Shown one piece after another: positions 33,600 through 43,894 of a stretch of DNA of 64,000 nucleotides. The position numbers and the translations under genes were made by a program. Every line of letters begins with the position of its first letter. The first letter of the stretch is position 1. This DNA is from Hybos culiciformis (Eukaryota > Arthropoda > Insecta > Diptera > Hybotidae): contig OZ023273.1 in NCBI GenBank assembly GCA_964007475.1, positions 71,897,842-71,961,841 on the forward strand, written 5' to 3'. The notes under the pieces are model-generated. The model searched no databases and was not told the DNA's origin. It saw nothing but the letters and a program-made list of their open reading frames with translations.

Positions 33600-34860
33600 C
33601 TATCAAACTTTCAGAACTTATATTAAATTTAGTAGAATTACCTAGTGTGTTATTTTCTGTTTTGTCTTTCTTATATTTCTTATTTTTGTCTAGTTGATTT
33701 TTTTTTAGCTCTCTTTTTTGTTTGTTGTTAAGATTTTTTGAAAAAATTGTTTTATTATTTGCTAGGAGTTTTGTTTGGTATGTTGGTTCTGGTGGTTTTG
33801 CTTTGGATGTGTTTGCTGAACCCTGGGTTGTTTCGTATGTTGCTGATAGTTTTGCTTTAGATGTGCTTGCTGAGCCCTTAGTTGATGTTGTTGCTTGTGT
33901 TGTTGGGTTGACGGTTGTGTCTTCTTTGTTTCTCTCTTTGCAATAGCATTTACATTGACATTCCTTGTTTTTTCCTACTACATTCGAAAATAATTTAGGA
34001 AGGGGATTACGCGAGTTATAGCGTTTTATTGCTTCTTTGGCATCAATTTTTTCATATATTTGAATTGCCTTGATTTCTTTTTCTCTCTTATAACGTGGAC
34101 AATTTCTATCAAATGTATGATGTTCTCCTTCGCAAGTAGCACATTTAGTTTCCTTTTGACATTTATCGTTGTCGTTTTGTAAATGGTATTCATCAGCACA
34201 ATTTGGACAAATTTTATTTATTTTTTTACATTTTTCAGCTGAATGGTTGAAATGTAAACATTTTTGGCAACGGAATGGTGATGGAATATAGGGGCGAATT
34301 TCATACCTTTGGAATCCAATTTTGACATAATTGGGTAATTCTGTTGTTGAGAATGTGATTGTATATAATCCACTATCTTCTTCTTGATTATTAATTTTTT
34401 TTTTGAATCTTTTTATTCCTGTCACATTTTGATCTTCCATTTCGATTAGAATCTCTTCATCATTAATGTATTTAAATTCTGGGCAGAATAACACTCCTCT
34501 TACATAATTTAGTGTTCGATGTTCTTCCACTTTAATGTTTATAGTATAATCCATTCTTGTTAATTGTATTAATTTTTCGGCTTGTAAATAATTTTTCGTT
34601 TTGACTAACACAGTTCCGTTCAATAATTTCTTACTGCTATCAATTTCACCTGCTACACCTTTGATTACTCTTTGAATCAAGAAAGGTGAAACGGTATTCA
34701 TGTCTTTGCCTGGATCTGTTCGTGAAATAATAAGAATCTTGGCACATTCTGTGTTGTTCAACAATTTAATGCTGGTGTTAATTTGAATTTGGTGATCGGA
34801 AAACTGTGGTTTTTTCTTTTTCCCCAAATCCCCCAGATCAGGGGGATCACCCTCTCCCAT
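33559..34860 (-). CDS. LINE ORF1, RNA-binding protein with CCHC knuckles
   Basis: The 433-residue frame is intact. Residues about 40-185 form a globular, RRM-like region as in I and jockey ORF1 proteins. Three CCHC-type zinc knuckles follow from residue 198: CQKCLHFNHSAEKC, then CPNC...C and CATCEGEHHTFDRNC. The C-terminal 150 residues are low-complexity, rich in Thr, Ser and Lys, and include a twice-used SASTSKAK/SANTSKAK segment. The protein would coat LINE RNA in the cytoplasm and help it reach the target DNA. The ATG at 34860 is preceded by in-frame non-coding DNA; a longer N-terminus is not seen. Confidence 0.88.
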   Translation of the reverse strand: MGEGDPPDLGDLGKKKKPQFSDHQIQINTSIKLLNNTECAKILIISRTDPGKDMNTVSPFLIQRVIKGVAGEIDSSKKLLNGTVLVKTKNYLQAEKLIQLTRMDYTINIKVEEHRTLNYVRGVLFCPEFKYINDEEILIEMEDQNVTGIKRFKKKINNQEEDSGLYTITFSTTELPNYVKIGFQRYEIRPYIPSPFRCQKCLHFNHSAEKCKKINKICPNCADEYHLQNDNDKCQKETKCATCEGEHHTFDRNCPRYKREKEIKAIQIYEKIDAKEAIKRYNSRNPLPKLFSNVVGKNKECQCKCYCKERNKEDTTVNPTTQATTSTKGSASTSKAKLSATYETTQGSANTSKAKPPEPTYQTKLLANNKTIFSKNLNNKQKRELKKNQLDKNKKYKKDKTENNTLGNSTKFNISSESLIDDETSSNMDYNDD

Positions 34861-34870
34861 CGTATTTTAA

Positions 34871-35592
34871 CCTAAGTTTATATGGTTTATAGATGTAGAA
34901 TCAAAATTGCAAAAAATCAAAAATTACAAAAAAAATTAATTAAGAAAAAAAATTAAGTAGTTTACAAATTCTATTTCTATACAATTGAAAAACGTGTTTC
35001 TGATATTTTTTTCTTTTTTTTTTTTTTTTCTTTTGTTAAAATAACTTTAGAAATTTTTGTGTTTTATTAATTATTTTAGACTCAAAAGACCGAATATGTG
35101 TTCTTCTGCCGAGAGGTATAAGAATACTGTTAGAATATTTATATTTATGTTATAGGTACATACAACTATTAATTTTTTATTAAAATACTTTATTTAGCAA
35201 ATAATATCTTGTCTTCTGTACCTGGAGAGTGTGTTGGCGATGATAATTTAAAAATTTCCTACTATCAAAATTATTTTTGGTATTAAAATCTATGTATGTA
35301 GGTAGTTAACATACAAAATCTCACAAACATAACATAAATTATTCAATAGATCATAAAATTGTTATATATACCTACACTATTTAATTTCCAAGAAAATAAA
35401 TAAAATTGATATTATTATATTTTACCCAAAAAACGAATATACAAATCGAAGAACTTATTATTAATTTCAATTGAAACATACAGAAGGGTGATTATATAGA
35501 TTTGTTAATGATGTCATGTGACTGACCCATAGAAATTAAAATTTCTTATTATTTCAACATTATTATAATCTTCTAATAAATAAAAATGAAAA
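34871..35592. other. AT-rich non-coding stretch beside the LINE
   Basis: May include the LINE 5' UTR, whose limit I cannot place. No gene is recognised. Confidence 0.45.
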
Positions 35593-36522
35593 TTCTCTGT
35601 TCTCTGTCCTCTGTCCTCTGTCCTCAATCACGCCTAAACCGCTGGACCGATTTGGCTGAAATTTTGAACTTAAGTATCATTGGGGCCCGAGATGGTTAAA
35701 GGGTACTAGAAATTTTGATCCGAGGCCCCGGCGGAGGGGCTACCTTAGAAGCCGGTTTTGAAATTTAGGTATATTCCAATAAAATATAGTAGCGTTGGAC
35801 CCGAAAACCTTATTTAAAAAACTGGATGTCGAGAGGCCCCCAACTGTTGTCCCAAGGCTCAATTGTGGGGGCTATACAACAAAATTCGAAATTTTGAAAT
35901 TTTGAAGTTAAGTAGCACTGGGACCTGAGACGGTTATAGGATACTAGAAATTTCGATCCGAAGCCCCGGCCGGGGGGCTACCTTAGAAGCCGGTTTTGCA
36001 ATTTAGGTATATTCCGATAAAGCGTTGGACCCGAAAAGCCTATTTAAAAAACTGGATGTTAACAGGCCCCCGACCGTCCCAGGGCTCAATTGGGGCTATA
36101 CAACAAATTTCGAAATTTTAAAATTTTGGAAATAAGGAGCCTAGAGACCCGATTGGTTATATTTTTGATCCGAGGGACCGACGGGGGGCGGTTTTGCAAT
36201 TTAGGTATTTATTATAGCGTTGGACCCGAATCGACTATTTTGGAGACTGGATGTGTTAAGGCACCGGGGAAGTGGCTATTTAACAAATTTTGAAATTCTG
36301 TTTTTTTTAGTGCAAAAAATGAAATTTAGGTATATTCCGATAAAATATTATAGCGTTGGACCCGAATCGACTATTTAGAAGACTGGATGTGTTAAGGCAC
36401 CAGGGAAGTGGATATTTAACAAATTTTGAAATTCTGTTTTTTTAGTGCACAAAATTTGGATTAAAGTGTTTTGATATAAATATAAGTTCGGAACTACCGT
36501 GCGAAGCCGGGTATTTCGACTA

Positions 36523-36523
<1 letters not shown>
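35593..36523 (+). mobile_element. Helitron-like non-autonomous element
   Basis: It opens with repeats of tctctgtcc, then cctaaaccgctggaccgatt, wording common near one end of insect non-autonomous elements. It ends gcgaagccgggtatttcgac followed by TAG, so the terminus is CTAG then T, with a short cgaa/ttcg stem. CTRR and a 3' hairpin are Helitron features; the start TC is not preceded by A as expected. The interior is GC-richer and holds four degenerate units with agcgttggacccgaa (about 35788, 36015, 36202, 36351). No Rep/helicase is present. Confidence 0.45.

Positions 36524-36560
<37 letters not shown>
36524..36560. repeat. (TA)n microsatellite
   Basis: About 17 TA units directly follow the end of the Helitron-like element. 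Confidence 0.9.
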
Positions 36561-37800
36561 TTAAGTTTCCATAAGTTACCATAATTTTCTATGATTCACT
36601 TAAGTTTCCATAATTTTTAATTAAGACAGATTTAGGTATGTCAAGTGTGGTATCATAGCATCGTAAAAACGTGAATAGTCCTCAAATCGGATTGTTGAAA
36701 AAACTAATTAAAATTAATTAACTCAGTATATTATGATTTAAGAAAGAAGTAGTTTATAACATATCAAAAATATTTTGTTGAGATTTTACATTCATTTATA
36801 ATGAGTTAGTTGCGGGGCAGTCTAATAAATTACTTCCTGGGCCGATTAATAATATGAATTTAGAATTATAAATTTCATTATAACTTTACATTATATTGAA
36901 TTCGTGACGAATCAGTTCACAGAGCCCCATATTTTTCATTTTTAGTTTAATATCGGAAGAACGCCCAACTCCAAAATTTAATTAAGTTACTAAAATAATC
37001 ATAAGATCGTTGAAATTTTTTTTTTAATTTAGTACAAGATGAGTTTTTATTCTAAGTTTATTATAATTGTTTAGAAATTGAATCTGATTCGTCGATGAGA
37101 ATTATGTAATTAGTTATGCTTAATTAGTTGTATAGGACTTACACCATCCTTATCTTTTAGAATTCAGTTTTCTTAATTATGTATATAAAAATTATTGTAA
37201 ATTTTTTGAGGATAAATAAATAATTGAATTGAATTTAATTGAATAAACTTAGTTTTCCTTATTACTACGTTTTTAAGTTACATACTTTTGCATTTATTCA
37301 CTATGTAAATTTTGCCGACGAAATTAAGTACATAGTTTCATTCACCCCATATAATTTTTTTTTTTTTAATATTTTGCATTTCATTTTTTATAATTCATTT
37401 TATATGTATATAAGATTTTCTTATACTTTTTTTTTTTTAGTAATTAACCCTAAGTTAATTTTATGGTTTTTAATCCAATTTGAAAAGAAATTCATCACGA
37501 ATGTCGAGACAGTTTAATTTTTTTTTTTTACACTTTTTTAAATAATTTAATTTATATAACCGTGGAATAAATGTATATATTTTTGTGTTATATACGTTAA
37601 CGGCTCTTGAAGTATAATTAAAAAACTTCTTCTTCTAAACTGCCATAATAATTAATATTGTTAATAAGTATATTTTATATTTTATAGTCTACGTTCACCA
37701 GTGTACCCACAACAGAACCTATCGATATTAAAAACCTCAAATAATTCCTAATACTTATTTCTGAAAGACTATATATATCAAAAAAATGTGTTGCTATAAC
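36561..37800. other. AT-rich non-coding stretch
   Basis: No gene recognised. A 92-codon ORF at 37239-37517 is hydrophobic and aromatic-rich as expected from T-rich DNA. Confidence 0.5.
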
Positions 37801-38110
37801 ATTAAGTACTATGACACACACAGCGGTTTGTGCCGAGTCGGCGGACGATTCGGCACATGTTGACACTGTTTTCTATAAGTATGATGACACACACAATTTC
37901 TGTCGGCACAAAAAAGACTCGGCAAGTCGTTTAAAGCACGGAACGCGTGCGGTTTTATTGCCGAGTCGCCACAAGATTACATTTTTTTCTATAAGTATGA
38001 CACACATCGCTTTTTATGACGACTATCACAAGCAATCATTTGAATCACTAAAAAAAGCGACGAGTTACGTCATGCCTATAGTTACATATGTTAAGTATAT
38101 GATAATTGTA
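37801..38110 (+). repeat. Island with three ataagtatgacacacac-type words
   Basis: The words tactatgacacacacag (37808), ctataagtatgatgacacac (37873) and ctataagtatgacacacat (37991) recur at variable spacing. Between them are gccgagtcggcggacgattc and gccgagtcgcc. GC content is higher than around. It may be an old duplicated repeat; the 101-codon ORF here has no domain. Confidence 0.45.
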
Positions 38111-38144
38111 GCCTAAGTTTGTCATAATACCTTATTTAAATGGA

Positions 38145-38415
38145 GAGTTGAAACTGGGTTCAACTAGGGTTCAACTACATGTAAACGGTGGTTGGAGTTT
38201 AAATAGTGTTAACCTGACCCAAAAAATTCGCTCGGTTAAGTTAACTCTTTCCATGTAAATGGTTAACCCTGTTAAAAGTAAGGAAGAGCTGTTTGTTTTA
38301 TTTCTTTTTTCTTTCTTTTTTATGTTCTCAGTTCGACTACATAATGTAAACAGCTGACCTCTTTTCAACCACGTTTCGACTCAACCACGGTTGGACTATC
38401 ATGTAAACTAGGTAA
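38145..38415. repeat. Candidate MITE with catgtaaac words near both ends
   Basis: The left part has gggttcaactacatgtaaac and the right part has caaccacggttggactatca and catgtaaacta. The parts are partly complementary (ggtggttgg with ccaaccac-type words). Boundaries are unclear. Confidence 0.35.
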
Positions 38416-38417
38416 TT

Positions 38418-39332
38418 GTACACAGAAAAAAATAAATTAAAATAATTGACTAAACATAATTAAATAAATCAGCTTTCTTTAATTTAATTAATGTTTTAAA
38501 CAAATTAATTAATTCAATAGTTGAAAAAAAATCAAAACTAAATGATTTTTCTAATGAAAATTCATTGATTTAAGTTTTAAAATACAAATAATTAACTGAA
38601 AGAATTAATGAATTCAATAGTTGTTTTTAACAATTCATTTATTTGAAATATTAAAACAAATTTGTTAAAACTAAAATCAAGCTAAATATTGAAATTATCT
38701 AAACATTATGTGATTCAGCAAATTTAATTATTGGATTTGAAATAAATATTTCAATATATCAACTACAAAAATAGTAGAATTGTACAGTAACATTCTTTGA
38801 CAATTGTAGAAAGTTTTCATAGAAACTGTCTATTGTCTATTAATACATTGTTGTATATCACTGACATAGCTCAGTGGAAGAATTCATAACATTGAACAAA
38901 ACGGTTAAGCAACGCCTCGTTGTGATAGAACTTAGATGGATAACCGACCAAAAAAGCTAAAAAAAAAAAAAAGCAATGTCTCGTAGTGAATAGTACTTAG
39001 ATGTGTGACCAACCAAAAAAGTTTAAAAAAAAAGAAAAAAAGAAAAAAAAAAACCAAAAAAGTTAAAAAAAAAAATTAAAAAAAAACCAAAAAAAAATCA
39101 AAAAAAACATTTGAGTTGTTTTTTGTATTTGAGGTGTCAAAAACGGATAATGCAAATTAGATATTTCATTTAAATTAGTAAATGAATCAAATAATTACGA
39201 TTTGTAGCAAATCATTTAATTAAGAATAGCTGGCGCAATTAAACAGTTTAAATGGCTAAAATTCAATCACAAACATTAGATGATTTTATTTGAAGTTTAG
39301 ATAAAAAGGCTACTCTTTTTTTTCTGTGTAGA
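38418..39332. mobile_element. TIR element (family T, copy 2) with a SINE inside
   Basis: The left end tacacagaaaaaaa is answered by tttttttctgtgta at 39319-39332, with TA as a possible target duplication. The left 385 bp match the repeat at 18402-18778. The 5S-like SINE and its A-rich tail occupy about 38839-39115. No transposase is encoded. Confidence 0.65.
38839..39115 (+). repeat. SINE-like element with 5S rRNA-like body, copy 2
   Basis: It shares taatacattgttgtatat, then ctgacatagctcagtggaag with copy 1. The body has cattgaacaaaacggttaag, caacgcctcg and tagaacttagatgg. A second partial 5S-like module follows at about 38972-39022, with tagtacttagatgtgtgacc, closer to the 5S C-box. Tails are A-rich. 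Confidence 0.5.
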
Positions 39333-39656
39333 ATGTAAGCTATATGTAAGCTATGTATGCTAAGGTTATCTTATGATATAAATAGTGGCATTAGAAAAAG
39401 AAGGGACAAAAATAAAGTGTCGGTCAAACCGAGCAGTCGTGTTTTCTTAACTCGACATTCTGTGAAGATTCATTAGCTCCAAAAAGATACTTTTGACACA
39501 TCTACTTTTCAAAACTTAAGGGTTAAACTAAAAAACTTACAACTATAAATTAATGCGGTAATTAATACTATACATTTAATATCTATGACTACTTTATATT
39601 ATTCCAACTCTTTGAAATAATTTATTATTATTCATAACTACCTACCTATAGATGCA

Positions 39657-40912
39657 TTACGGACAGTTCACCGTAAACAATTCACCGTAAGACAATTCAC
39701 CGTAAGACAATTCACCGTATGGACAATTCACCGTATGGACAATTCATCGTATGAACAATTCATCGTATGAACAATTCACCGTATGGACAATTCACCGTAT
39801 GGATAATTCACCGTATGGACAATTCACCGTATGGACAATTCACCGTATGGACAATTCACCGTATGGACAATTCACCGTATGAATTATTCATACGGTGAAT
39901 TGTCCATACGGTGAATTGTCCATACGGTGAAATATTTTTTCTAAAATTTTACAGTTGTTTTTAAATTTTAGGTAAAACATTTAGCTTGCATTACGGACAG
40001 TTCACCGTAAGACAATTCACCGTAAGACAATTCACCGTATGGACAATTCACCGTATGGCAATTCATCGTATGAACAATTCATCGTATGAACAATTCACCG
40101 TATGGACAATTCAACGTATGGATAATTCACCGTATGGACAATTCACCGTATGGACAATTCACCGTATGGACAATTCACCGTATGAATAATAATTTTCTTT
40201 GCGATGAATTATTCATACGGTGAATTGTCCATACGGTGAATTGTCCATACGGTGAAAAAATTTTTCTAAAATTTTACAGTTGTTTTTAAATTTTAGGTAA
40301 ATCATTTAGCTTTACCCAGTCAGTACCACGAGGAGACGATCTATCTACGTTACCGATCACTTTTTTTGTTCATTTAGTTTTTTTTTTTTTTTTTTTTTTT
40401 GGTTTTTGTTAATATTTTTATTTTTTATTTCTTAAATTTAAATGATCAAATTAAACATAAAATAGTTAGTACATACGATGAATTGTCCATACGGTGAATT
40501 GTCCATAACGTGAATTGTTTCGGTGAATTGTCTTACGGTGAATTGTTTACGGTGAATTGTTAAGAAAGAAAACACGTAGGCTACAGTTTTTGTTTAATTA
40601 TTTAACGTAAAGCATTAATGGCAAAGTCATTTTTCCAAGAAGACCGTACATGGAAACATTATTCTTATTTATACGGTGAATTCTCCATACGGTGAATTAA
40701 CCATACGGTGAATTGTCCATACGGTGAATTAACCATACGGTGAATTGTCCATACGGTGAATTAACCATACGGTGAATTGTCCATACGGTGAATTGTCCAT
40801 ACGGTGAATTCTTCATACGATGAATTGTTCATACGATGAATTGTCCATACGGTGAATTGTTTACGGTGAATTGTCTTACGGTGAATTGTTTACGATGAAT
40901 TGTCCAGACACC
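39657..40912. mobile_element. Foldback element built of 16-bp units
   Basis: The consensus unit ACAATTCACCGTATGG is repeated about 14 times from 39667, again from about 39994, and in reverse at 39886-39930, 40208-40256, 40478-40560 and 40670-40910. The first two blocks are parts of a 330-bp direct duplication starting gcattacggacagttcaccg. The extreme right end, reversed, has the same order of unit variants as the extreme left (gtaaacaa, then gtaagacaa, then gtatgg). Candidate 9-bp flanks are cctatagat and cctacagat, one mismatch. This matches Foldback/MULE-style architecture. No transposase is encoded. Confidence 0.75.
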
Positions 40913-41749
40913 CCTACAGATAACTTTATTATGAAAAAAATATAATTGAGATTTACATTTTCGAAAAATTATGTCCAATTTTCCTCAGTTTTTTTTTTAC
41001 AATAATTATATATAAATACTTAATAAATGACTAATTTCGTTTAATAATTTAATCGAAAAATGTTTGCGAAAAAAAAAAAAAAAAATTGTTTTTAATATTT
41101 TTTGATGATATGATGGAACATAATAATTTTGCATAATTTATTTTTTATTAACAAAAAATAATAAACATTTTTTTTTTTTACAACCCCAAAGGAAGCAATA
41201 AATTTTGATAATAATTTTATTTTTTTTTATTTTATTTTAATGTTTAATTTTTACCTTCTCATATTATAATTATCTTTTAATAGAATTTGTTTTTTTTTAT
41301 TTTCTGCTTTTTTTTCAACCAATAAATTATAATAATTCTTTTGCCATTATGTATTTTTATTTGTTTTGTGTTGTGCGATAACGAAAAGACTATAATATTT
41401 TAATGTTATAATATGGACAAAATTTTCAGATTTTTTTTATTTTTATAAAAACAATATTTTTTTGAAAAAAATTGTTGTCATCTAATATTGAATACCTGTA
41501 ATTATTTAATTGTAATTAAATATTAAAACTCATTTATTAATCTTCTTTATTTGGCATCAATTCTTATTTAATTCAAAATACCAAAATGGTTCGTTCGTAA
41601 TGTTAAAACTAATAATCGAAGTATGTGTTAATTGTTGCCATAATCTTACTATTCAAATGTTCGTTTATTGGATATCCAACATCTAATTTTCAACAAAAAA
41701 TTTCATTAAAATAATTATTTAAATTTTTTTTTTACATATTATGTTAAGC
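40913..41749. other. AT-rich non-coding stretch
   Basis: No gene or structured repeat recognised. Confidence 0.5.
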
Positions 41750-42335
41750 CAGAGGTGGCCTTGAATATTTTTCCGACCCGCGAGATTCATTACAACTTTA
41801 CAAAATTATTTATTAAAAAAATGGCCAAAGTAGTATAATGTATTAATGTCGGTTGTCTTGCTGCAGTGGTATTGCCATTATCCTAGGGCGTGTTCGCTCG
41901 TGGGTTCGATTGCCTTCTCGGACTGGAATTTGTCTCAATTTTTCGATTTGTTCACTTGAATTAAGTGTTTGTCTTGTTTTTTTTTAAAATAAAAAATACA
42001 TTGTTAATGTCGAAATTATGAGAAAACATTGACTTTGATTTCAAAATAATATTTTTGCGAATATATGACACATATTGCCTGTTTTATTCATGAGCTTGTT
42101 AAGTAACTTTTTTTTTGTAATTTGGAGCAATTAGTATCATTGTTGTTATATTATCTATGTTTACATGTAAGAATAAAAGTAAGCACAATAATATTAACTC
42201 ATTATGTTTCAATTTTTCATTCCAAAAAATGTCTATAGAGTATCTAATATGAGGATATACAATTTAATATGGAGCCCGCAGAGTTAGGATGCATTTCCAA
42301 AGTGGCCCGCAGATCTTTTAAGTTGGCCACCCCTG
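41750..42335. mobile_element. hAT MITE containing a tRNA-like insert
   Basis: The ends cagaggtggcc and ggccacccctg are 11-bp inverted repeats with one mismatch. Flanks tgttaagc (41742-41749) and tattaaac (42336-42343) agree at six of eight positions, a decayed 8-bp duplication. Subterminal words gacccgcgag and tggcccgcag fit this hAT group. The centre carries a tRNA-like segment (41853-41935). Confidence 0.72.
41853..41935 (+). repeat. tRNA-like (SINE head) segment
   Basis: ttgctgcagtggta resembles a degenerate A-box and gggttcgattgcc is close to the B-box consensus GGTTCGANTCC. Spacing of about 45 bp is tRNA-like. A cloverleaf is not convincing, so this is read as a SINE head. Confidence 0.4.
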
Positions 42336-42397
42336 TATTAAACTATTAAAATTATAAACAGAACATAAGTAATGCCTTTGACAAACTGAACTCGAAA

Positions 42398-42820
42398 AAC
42401 ATGTTCTTGAGCACAAAAACATGTTATTAAAATCGACCGAACAGACTACCTTAATGTGTTTCACAAAACAGATAAACATCTGTTTTTTTTTTTCTCAAGT
42501 TTAAAAACAAAAGTAAACAATACAATATACCTACAAATTCAATTCAAATTCAAAATAAAAAACAATAACAAACTTTTTTTTCATTTGTTTACAAATAAAT
42601 ACGCCTAAAAATTTTCAAAACCAACGTCAAAAATGATACTCCAGTGAACATTAATGGCTTCTACATATTGCCTCACGAAATATTTGTAAAAATTACTCGA
42701 CCCATCCCTTAATAACAACATGTTTTCGCAAGAACATGTTCTTGTTTCTGTTTTTATTACTATAGGAAAACTACTTCAAAAACATAAAATTAACATGTTT
42801 TTGATCAAGAACATGTTAAT
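42398..42820. repeat. Inverted-repeat pair with acatgttcttg words
   Basis: Left acatgttcttgagcacaaaa plus acatgtta is mirrored at about 42792-42818 (taacatgtttttgatcaaga plus acatgt). A further acatgttcttg lies near 42735. The interior is AT-rich and non-coding. Confidence 0.55.
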
Positions 42821-43894
42821 CGTGGCATAAGCCTATGATGCCTTAAAACACATAAACAAACAAAGTTATTAAAAATCAGGTGTCAATCAGAATTTATTTT
42901 TTTACTACAGCTCAAATAATTCACATTAATTTGGTGTACATATAGTCTTCTGTACAGAATACTGATGACATGTTGAAACAACTGCTCACAAAATACAAAA
43001 TTAAAAGTTAAAGTTATATAAAATAAATAAAAAAAATAAAAATTTTCAGCTATATAAGTGTATTTTGGTTTTTTTTTTATTTTTTTTTTTTTTGTTGACA
43101 CAGATTGTTTTTATTTTCCTTGCGAAAAGGTGAAAGTAAATAAAGGATAAAAATATAATATTTCTTCTATATATAAAACAAATAAAGCTTCTTACATAAG
43201 GAAGCAATAAAAAAAAGCCCTTTTTATTAATGAGAAGAAATTTAATATGTTATGGTATATATGTACATCTTGGAAGCATGTTAAAAATAAATCTATATTA
43301 TATTATTGCTATACACTTTTTCGTAAAACTTTAATTTTTATTCAGATTATTAAATCAAAGTCAACAACAAAATAAAATTGCTTCAGAATTTTGTGTTCTC
43401 AATTAAAAATAAAAAAAAACGTTAAATTTTTCTGCAAAAAATTTTCAACGATGAGCTTGATACTAAACACCGATTTTACTCGGCTTGACGAACACTGTTT
43501 TAAAAGCTAACCAGAAACAAATTTGTTATATACACATTATTAAAAACTCGTTCTGTTAAAATTATGTAATATATATGTAAACATCGCCAAAACTTAATAT
43601 AAATATCTAAAAGCGTCTTCTACTTCAAGAAAATAATAAAGTAAATGATGCATTCGTTATTTAAATTTTACACTATAAATAAATAATTAAGTAAGTAAGG
43701 AATCTTTATTTCTTCATCCACACTTAAAAATAAATATACAATGTAAAGAACAAATTTTTTTAAAATACACCAGTAAAAGATATGCAATAATATAAAAAAA
43801 TATAAATATTATCCCTATTTTTCTGTTAAACATTCAAATAACAAAAATTAAAATTACTAAATAACAAGCAGAGCTGACTAAATTTAAGTATTTT
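42821..43894. other. AT-rich non-coding stretch
   Basis: No gene or structured repeat recognised. Confidence 0.5.

Larger units (their letters stand above)
28443..34870 (-). mobile_element. I-like LINE with ORF1 and broken ORF2
   Basis: On the minus strand the order is ORF1 with zinc knuckles, ORF2 with endonuclease, RT and RNase H, then a 3' UTR of about 350 bp. The RNase H domain after RT and three CCHC knuckles in ORF1 fit the I clade. The likely 3' end is a short run of TAA units (28443-28458 read on the minus strand), which also fits I elements. Just before it a stem with gggctt and aagccc arms (about 28472-28503) may be a 3' recognition hairpin. No target duplication was found and the 5' end is not resolved. 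Confidence 0.8.

Noticed and set aside
33722..33946. Plus-strand ORF of 74 codons with a valine-rich repeat
   Set aside because: It is the complement of the low-complexity C-terminus of LINE ORF1.
39986..40189. 67-codon ORF with a repeated FTVWTIHRMDNSPYGQ-like peptide
   Set aside because: It is the 16-bp foldback unit read in frame, not a protein.
39657..40912. CRISPR-like array
   Set aside because: Units are contiguous without unique spacers and occur in both orientations in a eukaryotic genome.
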